A stretch of DNA of 60,658 nt. Source: Pezizomycotina sp. ARF18. Lineage: Eukaryota; Ascomycota. Location of the stretch: assembly GCA_002224055.1 (NCBI GenBank), contig AZLU01000081.1, positions 58,555-119,212 on the forward strand, in the 5' to 3' direction. Below the pieces are notes generated by a model. That model made no database searches. It was not told where the DNA came from and saw only the letters and a list, made by a program, of their open reading frames with translations. Of this stretch, positions 48,147 to 57,211 are shown piece by piece. Positions within the stretch are counted from its first letter, which is position 1; every line of letters begins with the position of its first letter. Made by a program: the position numbers and the translations under genes.

Positions 48147-49563
48147 ATGACTGACAGAATAGGAGAAGGAACAGAATGGCATTCGTTACTTGAAAGCCTT
48201 GGAGGGGAAATTGAAGACCCAGAGAAGGTAAGCATCGCCCGTACTTAAATTAATATTTGGACCGAAGATTCATAAGCTTGTACAAGACTCTGTATAAATT
48301 TGTAGCCATTCTAGCATGTCAATATGTTAAGCCCATCTATACATATATCTATTGTACTCTTTCCGATCATATGCATTGGGCATCTAAAATTATTTAAGGC
48401 ATCTAACAAATCTAATATATTTAACAGAGTGTTTTGTTCTCTTTTCTTCAAAGCCAGAGAACCATGTCAGTAGCTTACTCGCTTCCGTTTCCTCCGTATA
48501 GGCATACTTGCCCGCCCAGCTGATGATGATGATGATGATGATGAAAATATACTTACGTTGGCAGCAAGCGAGGATAGGACCTTGGGTTTGTAGATAAGAA
48601 GGCGTCGGTCGTTGACGTTTCCGTCGGCGCCCAATCTTTCTCTATCCGGCAAAGTCCAACTCTGCTGAGGTCTGAACGGAAGACGGGTACTACCGCGCTG
48701 GTAACTTTGCGTTTATATTTCATTTGTTTTTTGTTGTTATAATAACCATTTTCGTTTCTTATTTATGTGTTTTTCCCATTTTCACTCTTTCTTTGAATAG
48801 CTAACAATTGCCAAATTGAAACTGCTGCGTACCTGTAGTCCTGTGGAAAGTGACACCACTTCTCTGCAAATGGCTCGCCCAGCCTGAAAATCCATTAGGG
48901 TTCACTGTCCTTAGTAAAGGTTCCACAATACTTGAACTTGGGTCGGGCGTCTCGGGACTACTGGCGTTGTCTATAGGCCGAGAGTGCGTAAGTTTATAGC
49001 TAGCGACCAGGATTACTGCCTGAAGCTGCTGAAAAAAATTTGGAAGAAAATCTCGGAAGTAACCATCGTGCATCGAAATCTCCGGACGTTCCGAGGCTGA
49101 AAAATAAGATAAAAGCGGCGAAGGCGGCATCAAGGGCAGGGGCGAATGCGAAAGAGGTGGATGTTTCGGCGGTAGCACTCGATTGGGAGGAAGACATCGT
49201 CGCCCAGCACCCAGAACTTCGGAACGAGTGCTTCGATGCCGTCTTCGCGTGCGACTGCATATACAACGAAAGTTTGATCCCGTCATTCGTCGATACTTTG
49301 CGCAGTGCATGCGCATTGAATAGATCTGCTCCCAGGCAGCAAGACAGCGGTGCTAACAGCGGTGCTAACAGCGTAGCTTTGGCAATAATTGCTCAAGAAT
49401 TAAGGTCACCCGATGTTTTGCGGTCGTTTTAGTTGCTTTTCATGAACAGTTTCACATTTGGAGAGTACCAGATGAGATGTTCAAAGACATGGAGGTCGAT
49501 GAGCTCCTAAACGGCGGAGGATTCTGCATTCACGTCGGCGTCTTGAGAGAAGAAGAGGGATGA
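48147..49563 (+). CDS. RKM5: Ribosomal lysine N-methyltransferase RKM5
   Basis: This is a seven-beta-strand SAM methyltransferase of the METTL21-like group; the yeast enzyme monomethylates ribosomal protein L1. The start ATG is at 48147-48149 (MTDRIGEGTEWHSLLESLGG). Intron 48228-48427 precedes FVLFSSK. An Asp7 run coded by GAT repeats sits near 48524-48544. Intron 48701-48838 precedes VLWKVTPLLCKWLAQP. SAM motif I is TILELGSGVSGLLAL (48925-48970). The family pair LDWEEDIV and VFACDCIYNESLIPSFVDTL follows, then IIAQELRSPDVLRSF. The end is FHIWRVPDEMFKDMEV to GVLREEEG, TGA at 49561-49563. Two frame breaks are exact one-base homopolymer losses: A7 for A8 at 49032-49038 and T4 for T5 at 49427-49430. 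Confidence 0.88.
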
Positions 49564-49848
49564 TCGATCACACGGCGTGGCTCAAACAGTAGAAGCATAG
49601 CACATCGGAGAAAAACGTGGGAACGGAAACTCGGCAGGAAAAATAAAAAAATAAAAGAGAGAGAGAGAGAGAGAGAGAGAAAGATGGAAGGAAAGAAAAG
49701 CAAAAAGAAACAAAGCTAATACAAGCAGCTGCGGAAATAATTTTTATTCACGGAAGAACAATCATCTGAGTTTGAAGAAAATACTAGGAAACTAGCATGC
49801 AGACATTTAATGCACGCTATATGGCCCGACCCTCCTCGGTACCATTGT

Positions 49849-50883
49849 TCAACGGGTACGGTACATGGTATGGTCAGAATGCCCCCTAAATTGGTCGAGT
49901 AACTGAGTGCCTATGGCTGAGCACCCCCCGCTTGCTGCGCTCCATGCGCTGCAGCAGGTCCTGTCTGCTGCTGTTGCAAGCCAGGTCCTCCCGGCTCCTC
50001 ACCCTTGCAACCCGCCTCAGCCCTTCGTAGTTGGCAGCAGTACTGCTCCTCTCCCCAGCCTTCTCGAATAGCCATATTGGGAATCTCCATCTACCCCACG
50101 GCAAAAGCTCCGCCCTCCAGCGTACCCGCTCACCCAACCAACGGCGGCCGCTAGAAGGCTTCCCGGCGGTTGGCAGAATGCTAATTGCGCAGCTACAATG
50201 TATACGTAAATTTATCCGAGAGCGTAAACGCCACGTCCGCATCCTCGGCAGCCGCGGCGGCAGCTGGTGTTTGAGCTGGCGGGGGGTGTCCATGCGAGGT
50301 GCGGCGATGCGGAACTTGTAGATATGAGGTATGGCGGCGTGGTACTGGGCAAGAATGAGAAGATGAGCGGCGTTGGCCAGGAGGGAGATAGTTCATCCGC
50401 CATAACGATGCAGGCCGAATAAGTGCCGCTAGAAGAAGTGGTGCGATGAGTGATGTGGTAAAGAAGTTGTATATTAAGAAACTCTTTTTTTTTTATTATT
50501 TTTTTTTTAGTAATTAAGAAAAAAGTTTTTTTTCTCAGTTGTCAGCAAGAGTTAAGAGTTAAGAGAGAAAATGATACCACGGAGGGATCAAGCAACCAGC
50601 AAGCCAAAAGGAAACCTTACCGCGAACTTCCGCGAGCCCCACAGCCTTTCTATTATCCTAAGGTTATACACGGCCAGAGTTCCGAAGAGCACCTCGCCAG
50701 CGTTGGCATATATCGATTGCCATATTAGGAGCCTCCACCATTGCCGCACCTCCAGAGGTGCGGAACGATTTGAATATGAAAGAGGTACTTGATGTCGAGC
50801 ACCGAAGCGGCTATCGAAGAAACCACGATAAAGTAGAAGAGACATTGAGATATGGGAGTGTTGGAGAAGCCGGACGTCTGCAT
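49849..50883 (-). CDS. DSC2: Dsc E3 ligase complex subunit 2 (rhomboid-like, DscB)
   Basis: This is a rhomboid-pseudoprotease-like subunit of the Golgi/ER Dsc ubiquitin ligase that cleaves SREBP and disposes of orphan membrane proteins. The start ATG (50881-50883) gives MQTSGFSNTPISQC. The first membrane segments are FIVVSSIAASVLDIKYLFHI, then QWWRLLIWQSIYANAGEVLF and YNLRIIERLWGSRKFA. A 137-nt intron (50484-50620, GTAAGG to AAAAAG) contains A/T-rich runs. The next exon reads SFLIYNFFTTSLIAPLLLAA, then NYLPPG, LAQYHAAIPHIYKFRIA, LSDKFTY and PPGSLLAAAVGWVSGYAW. The C-terminus is Gly/Gln/Ala-rich and ends LLDQFRGHSDHTMYRTR at a TGA (49849-49851) after one frame change at about 49915. I see no C-terminal UBA domain. 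Confidence 0.85.
50484..50620 (-). other. DSC2 intron, A/T-run rich
   Basis: It joins KFA to SFLIYNFF. It could be taken for a promoter because of its homopolymer runs, and an internal ATG at 50401-50403 mimics a start, but family similarity continues across it. Confidence 0.75.
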
Positions 50884-51425
50884 TTATTGTTGTTGTTATT
50901 GTTTTATTTCCTTCCTTGCCGAAAACCCTTTTATGAAGGGATGCCCACCACCCAAGGGGGGATTATCCGAGCTGATTAATTTCCGCTGCCCTCTTATTGC
51001 GATCGTAGAGGAGTCTGTTTCGGAGATGCAACTGTTCTTCGCAATGTAGCTCTCTCAAACCGAAGCGCGAGCCTTCAAACCTCGGTACGGTGTTGCTCTA
51101 TGTATCTGAGACAGGCAATAGTGACGTCGAATAAGAATGAGGCAAGATCTCTCGATACGTATATACGGGTAGTAGACGAAGAAAGCTATAGGATATAGAT
51201 ATGAGACTAGGAAAATCCAAGGTTTATGCTTTGTTGTTTCTCCTCGATCCCTTGTAGTAGAGGTGAGTTGAGCTTGAGTAGAAGTGGCGTGGCCTCAAGA
51301 AGCTAAAATGTGTCAATTCTGCTTAATACTGTAGCAGTGTTTCTATTGATTATTATTATTATTTTACTACCATTTATTACATGATGACACACCCCTGACT
51401 GCCACTCCCTTTTTAATTAAGTCTA

Positions 51426-51461
<36 letters not shown>

Positions 51462-51876
51462 TTCCTCCCCACCACCTCCCCCTTTCTTTCCTTGGCACAC
51501 GCATGTGTATTTAAAAAAAAATAAAAAAAAATATATATATATATTTTTTATAATATAATTTAACCACATCGCTTCTAGAACACACCCCCAAGCAACAACA
51601 AACAAATAGCACGAAAGCTGACAGAAACAGCTATTATCTTTCCCCCTTCAACACTGCGAAACTGTTTCGTGATCAAGGACCTTGGTTTTATCGATATGCA
51701 GACAAAATCAATAGCATCGAGGAGGAGGAGTACATAGAGAGCCTCTTTATTTTGAGTCGAAGCTTATACAGACGGGGGGAAAGGAGGCGTCACTTGGAGG
51801 GTTCCCTATCGAACAATTATATAGGGATATACGAATATAGGATCAGGATAAGTCAATCGCACCGACCGATATCAAG
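50884..51876. other. Divergent promoter region, DSC2 / DLT1
   Basis: About 1 kb. It contains a T7-A28 tract (51426-51460) and AT-rich runs (51510-51560). No gene was seen. Confidence 0.5.
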
Positions 51877-53115
51877 ATGACGTGGAACTTTTTCAAATTC
51901 TTTTATTCTCTTCGTTCTCAATCGTTGCTTTCTTCCTGGGGGTTCTCATCCTTTTAACCCCTGCGATGCCGTACATCAGGCGCTCAAAAACGGGCAGATC
52001 TACAACATCTTTATCATTTCGGGGTTCTACCTCCTCACAGCTGTCCTCGCTCTCATCCTCTACTTTTACCGGATCTACTACTTCCGATCCACGCTGAACG
52101 ATATACCAAAGTACTACCTCCCTGTAAAGAAGGGCGACCTTAGCTCCAGAGGGTACCGGGTAGTAAAGGCGGAGTTGGGTAGGAGCGCAATCGTAGCGTG
52201 GAAAGTCGACCCCGAGGTATCCCTCTAGCTCCGTCCGGCGTCACACCAGCTGCCACGCCGAACAGAGGAGTAGTCCCAGGCGTCCGCAGCTGGGCCATCC
52301 GGTAGTCCTATCGTTGCTGAACTTTCAAGGGCTGACACGTTCGGGTCCGGTGGCGGCTCGTTGCCCTGGGGAAACATCTCCCACCCGACCATTCGCCGCC
52401 CGTGCTGGATGCGTTCTCCGCCAAAAGCCGTATACCTCCCGATACGCACTACCCTGCCGTCATTGCGACACTTCGACGATTATATCGACTCGCGCGGCTC
52501 TTGTGCATCCAGCGTTATCCTTGCCCAAACATGGAGCCTCGATGCGATCGTATCTCTCGATGTGCTGGTCGACGTGGGGCTCGTCGAGGATGTCCTCGCG
52601 CAGGCGTTCATAGACGCCTACGAACGCGCTAGGTTCCGCGACGGCCCGTCACTGCCGAAGAATTCGTCAAGCTAATGCAAATGATGGCTAGCATGCTGCG
52701 CGGAATAGAAGCGGTTCAGGGCACTACCGCCCATAACGGCGGCGCCCGTCTCTCTCTCATCCACTACTACCTTCAACACAGCCGCTACAACAGCGTCCGA
52801 CGACATATCGGCGGTGAACCTATAAGGCACCATTGGCTCGAGGTTTAGCGTCGACCTGGGCGATGGTGGAGGGGAAACACTTCAGAGATTGAACACGCAA
52901 GCCTCTACTGCGTCTTATTTTACGAATACAGGTACCATAACTACTGTCTCGACGGATCAGACGACGAGAGACGCAGCGTGCGCCGAGAAGCGAGCCATTC
53001 TAGCATCGAGAGTAGTGAGCGCGAGGAGGGGGTTAGCCTTTTATCATTTTTCTCCCAAGTATCTTTCCGACTCTTGTCATGTCCCTTGTATTCCAAAAAC
53101 GCCTCTTCAACGTAA
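51877..53115 (+). CDS. DLT1: Dlt1-like two-TM protein (defect at low temperature 1)
   Basis: This is a fungal membrane protein whose yeast relative is needed for growth in the cold; its molecular role is unknown. The start ATG (51877-51879) gives MTWNFFKFF. After a one-base frame change the first TM segment is SIVAFFLGVLILLTPA. The second follows in another frame: NGQIYNIFIISGFYLLTAV to ALILYFYRIYYF. The conserved juxtamembrane block is NDIPKYYLPVKKGDL, then YRVVKAELGRSAIVAWKVDP. The cytosolic part keeps YPAVIATL and GLVEDVLAQAFIDAYERARF, then VTAEEFVKLMQMMASMLRGI, and becomes Ser/Thr-rich. The 3' end is uncertain: I favour the frame containing SDDERRSVRREASHSSIESS, which ends at TAA 53113-53115; another frame stays open to 53290. 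Confidence 0.75.
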
Positions 53116-54314
53116 TATCGCGTTTTTCTACTGCATGCAACATCCGCTTTACCATTTCCTAGATATCTTTCTTTATGTTTCCAGGCATATTTTTTTTTTT
53201 TTCATTTCACAGCATCTTAACGTACTATTCTGGGCGTACTTGTTCATTATCTGCATCTATAGGAGGCGTTCCTTGGGTATCCGATTATAAGTTTTATTAG
53301 TTTTTACGAAATGTTGGATTTTAATGCGATTATAACGAAGAATCCCTCACAATTTCTTTGATATTTTTTTTCTTTTTTCCTTAACTTGTATATTAGATGT
53401 ATAATATGCTTAATATATCTGCTATTGGCTTCATTATCCTAGGTGAGAAATAGCCACCGTTTTGATCGACTGATATCCAGTCAAAATAAGAGAATATTAT
53501 ATTTCCGATCATATATTCCCGATGATCAGGTAATAAATAAACCATGCACATATAGGTACTTCGGGATAATCCTGAAAGTCGAATAGACATGTGCGCACCA
53601 TTGTAAACGGAGATCGATCGATTTCAACGGCGTATTTTCAATCACTCCGCCGCAATAATCTGCCAATGGTCCATGGTGCTTACGATGCGCATACGCAACA
53701 GGTAGTATTACCAGTTATCTATATTATTTTTAACCAAAATAAATAGTTAATTAGATAGGAGATATATATATCAATATATGAGCCTATAAAAATGTCATAT
53801 CAAATGCGTTGCTGTCAACAAATCACCTTTTAAGTAAATCATCGCGTCCGCAGACAAACCCCTCCCCCCCCCAAAAAAAAAAAAAAAAAGGGGGAAAAAA
53901 ACGTTCGAAGGCAGAACATGGTCTCAGATGTCTCTCGGCGGATGTGCATTTCTAAGGCAGGTATATGCATATGAGACATTTGATATACATATAAAGACCG
54001 TTAATATAACATCAAATATCCACATGCGCTTTTGGAGCAGGTTATACATCAAGTAATTACATGTTGCAAGTACCAGCATACTTTGATACCTGCTTACATT
54101 GTTTCAGCGTATTCTCAATAGGTCTCAAACCTCCAGAGGTTGGCACAAGTAAAGAAACCTTAATTAAACAAATGATTATGATAAATTGTGGGTTCTTAGC
54201 CCGGGGTATCGCGTCTTGCAGTTAGACGGCGATGTTTCTAAACCTGCATACAGCAAAAACATTAATAATAAATAACGAAAGCAGTGGCTCAATATATTGT
54301 ACCCTAGGCCAGAG

Positions 54315-54345
<31 letters not shown>

Positions 54346-54975
54346 AATCAGGAGAAGAGAAAAGAAGGAAGGAAGGAAGAAAGGAAAGAAATGCGGTTTG
54401 CTTCCTATTGCTATTGCCGCTACAGTCTTTCAATGATATAACCAGCTTCAGTTCCAATTAGAATATTACTCTAATTATACGGTGCTTCCTGTATAAGCTG
54501 TCCCGAAGTGCACTTGGCGATTCTTTGGTTAGTGGTTACTATCATGTAGTCAGGATATACATACAGTAGTAAGTATATTCATAAAAAAAAAAATTCAACT
54601 TGATGTATATACTTAAGATATATCATGAATCTATAAGTAGACCTTCTCTAATTACTTTTCCGCGCGCGAATTCGCTGCAAGCAGCTTTAGGCTAGTTTCG
54701 TAACCAGGTTTTCGACTTTGTACTAAGTTCAGCCACGATTCAAAGCTAACTTTACAGCTATGCGGAGTCGCAACTTAAGACAATAAAAGTGGGCCAGGAA
54801 GGTTAGAACTTAGGGTGCGCGATTGTGAAGCGTAGGGTCTCGGAGATTAATTACTCAGAGTACCTTTTTTGTTTTCCCCTTTCCTATCCTGAACAATCGC
54901 AAATGAACAATACCTAATATCAAAAATCCTGAGCTAGGTCAATGACAATCTCTCAGATCTTAGTGGACTGCAGAA

Positions 54976-55006
<31 letters not shown>

Positions 55007-55389
55007 CGCGATTACGCTAATGCGCCTTAAGCTAAGTTTTTAACACACGACGCACTGGGCACTCCAACCATGTTGGTAAAGTAATCAATGGTGCAATTCC
55101 GGACGTGACGTGGTGGAAACCTTACGCGGTAGACGGAACTGGGAGGCAAAAAAAAAAAAACCTGCATTCTCTTTCCCCCAATTGCACTCTTGCAGGAAAC
55201 TGAGACATTAGATTTTAGTCGTTGACATGTCTCTTTTTTTTCCTGTTAACCTGGGCACGCTCTACCGCACTTTTTTTTTTTTCCGCCTTGCCTTCCTTTA
55301 GCTGCATGTCGGTACCGTTCTTCTCGCTCGAGAAAAATGCGAACAGACCATGTTTAAAAAGTTAAGGTGTTTTTGAACAACACGGTACC

Positions 55390-55421
<32 letters not shown>

Positions 55422-55958
55422 CGGTTGAACTTGCAAGCCAACTTTTTTGTCATCGTCGATCGCGATCTTCTTCAGCGTTGTTGCGAGCAAAGCGATAAGA
55501 TATACCAAAGTATTAAAACCTAGAAAGCTCAGGAACTCTCCGAGAGGAAAACAGACATAATAGTACAACAGGTATATTGCTATTACTGCATTAACGCTCG
55601 CAATTGGTGATAGTGAGTATTGATTAAATAAGTAGTTTCTTTGGCTGCCAATTTTTCTCTTGTAACTATTATATGGCAGAGAAAGTAGAAACGGAAGCGA
55701 AGCGGAGGAGGGAAATCCAAAAGTAACTATATATTGTTTGATTAGCTCTATTATTTTTATTCTTATTATTGGAGTCAAGTCTAATACTTAATACCTACCA
55801 CATATATATCTGGTCTTGCGTTATTTTGTTATCCAAGTTACTTCTGGTTAATTATCAGTTTTTTTTTTTTTTTGGTTCTTTTCTTTCTTTCTTTCCTTCT
55901 TTCTTTTATCGGGAACCCAAATCGTTATCAAAATATATTTTGTATCTTATTTTTCTAG
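53116..55958. other. Gene-poor spacer
   Basis: AT-rich. It contains a C/A-run at 53861-53889, A29 (54315-54343), a poly-A run at 54974-54993, A29 (55390-55418) and T-runs near 55270 and 55860. A minus ORF at 55362-55778 is hydrophobic and passes through the poly-A tract as poly-Phe; I do not call it. Confidence 0.5.
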
Positions 55959-56049
55959 AAGCTAACTTTGCTCGTTATTTGCAACTATTAAAAATTGCTG
56001 AAAGCCATGGGTCGACTCTTGCATCCTTGGTGCCAGGTGGTGGTGCTCT
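55959..56049 (+). other. Candidate internal exon
   Basis: A 91-nt segment lies between a strong acceptor (TTTTTCTAG) and a strong donor (GTAAGT). It is open in one frame, reading ANFARYLQLLKIAES then HGSTLASLVPGGGAL. No partner exon or family was identified with certainty, so it may be a chance match to splice signals. Confidence 0.3.
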
Positions 56050-56156
56050 GTAAGTGTTGCGTTGCACACATCACCTTTAAGTAATATATCGACAGAAGGA
56101 AGTACTCCTAATATTTAGACAAGGGGAAAAAAAATAGAGAGGGAGAAAAGCTGGTA

Positions 56157-56195
<39 letters not shown>

Positions 56196-56196
56196 A
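56157..56196. repeat. T19-A21 near-perfect palindromic tract
   Basis: Plus-strand T19 (56157-56175) is joined directly to A21 (56176-56196). It has the same form as the tracts in the MFS and MLP1 introns. Confidence 0.9.
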
Positions 56197-56209
56197 TCGA
56201 AAAAGAGTG

Positions 56210-56490
56210 TTGAAATCCTGGTTCGTAGAGAGTCGGCACGAGTACCCGGCGTTTGAACCAGAGGATGAAAACCTTCGATGATATCTCTCACCCGGCCTTC
56301 CCCTTTTTTTACTTTTGGGTCTAGTATTCTCGCAGCAATCAAGCTACCAGAACCGAAAAAAGCTGCCAATTGTATCAATTGCTTCGCCTGGCGCAAATAA
56401 TACAATAGTGTTTCCGGAGGAGTCCAGGCCAATGGGAAAAAGTGAATTTCGTTGTTCTCGTCTTTTCGGGTATAGGCTGGGCAATTGTGC
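56210..56490 (-). pseudogene. Possible degraded subtilase-like fragment
   Basis: Across two minus-strand frames the text reads SLYPKRREQRNSLFPIGLDS, then SGNTIVLFAPGEAIDTIGSF, then FGSGSLIAARILDPKVKK and GRVRDIIEGF. The FAPG...I.T.GS stretch followed by a Gly-Ser-rich Ala segment resembles the core of S8 (subtilisin-like) domains before the catalytic serine. I see no Asp or His catalytic blocks upstream and no start codon. It is therefore a remnant, a divergent domain or a coincidence. The opposite strand is also partly open. Confidence 0.25.
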
Positions 56491-56655
56491 AGATACAGTA
56501 GTCTGTATAATAATAATATAGTGCTTTATATAGCGCACAAAAGGTATATATAAGAAAAGAAGAAGAGAAAAAAGAAAAGAAAAAAGAAACGAAAATGAAA
56601 GTAAGAAAGAAAGCGTTGATATTGATCACAATAATGACACCCTTTATAAGATATC

Positions 56656-56822
56656 TCATTCGCCGTGTTTCGTATCGCTTCTTAGAAGCGGGTTCCTTGT
56701 AACTGCGTCCCGTTCCTGAACAAAACGCAATGGATCAAATGTTCTGCTCCTGCGTCTGCTTTTGCTTCCGCTTTTGCTTTTGCTTTTGCTTTTGCTTCTG
56801 CTTTTGTTTCATTCTAATTTCA
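56656..56822 (-). other. Short Ser-Lys repeat ORF with a protein-like tail
   Basis: Minus-strand hexamer repeats (AGCAAA, about 56757-56810) encode Ser-Lys units in one frame, followed by SRRRSRTFDPLRFVQERDAV and RNPLLRSDTKHGE before TGA (56656-56658). An ATG at about 56820 opens a neighbouring frame that reads Lys-Gln repeats instead. The tail looks coding but no full gene can be built. Confidence 0.25.
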
Positions 56823-57103
56823 CACACTCTCTCCTCTGAATCACAGTTTCTAGAATGCGCAAGTGCAAAGAATGAAAAGTAGCCTGCGATATTTCTTGCT
56901 ATAATATCCGACGGTTATACTTGGATGTTAAGAAAAATTGCATTAGGCGGTAGGTTGCTGCAACTTGCTGGTGTGTGGATGGCCGCAAGAATTTTTTTTT
57001 TCTAAAAAAAATAAAAATAAAATAAAATAAAAATAAATACCGGTAATGATTCTTAAAAAAAAAAAAAATCGTATGATATTTATTTTTCTCACTCCCACAA
57101 CAG

Positions 57104-57211
57104 GCTTCCGACATCGCGATCATCCAGTGTGATTATAACAAGGACCGATTTTACCAGAAGGATATCGAGATCTTGAAAAAGGCCTTTCCCCAAGTAGATA
57201 CTCGATTGTAA
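57104..57211 (+). other. Candidate terminal exon
   Basis: After a good acceptor (CTCCCACAACAG) a 36-codon frame reads ASDIAIIQCDYNKDRF then YQKDIEILKKAFPQVDTRL and stops at TAA. It could be the last exon of a gene whose earlier exons lie in the 56-57 kb region, but I cannot connect it to the 55959-56049 exon within a normal intron length. Confidence 0.3.

Noticed and set aside
50212-50403. ATG-initiated minus ORF as a separate small gene
   Set aside because: Family similarity to Dsc2 continues through it in another frame; the ATG is internal to a DSC2 exon.
55362-55778. Hydrophobic 138-residue minus ORF
   Set aside because: Poly-Phe from the A29 tract and no domain; AT-rich DNA gives such ORFs by chance.
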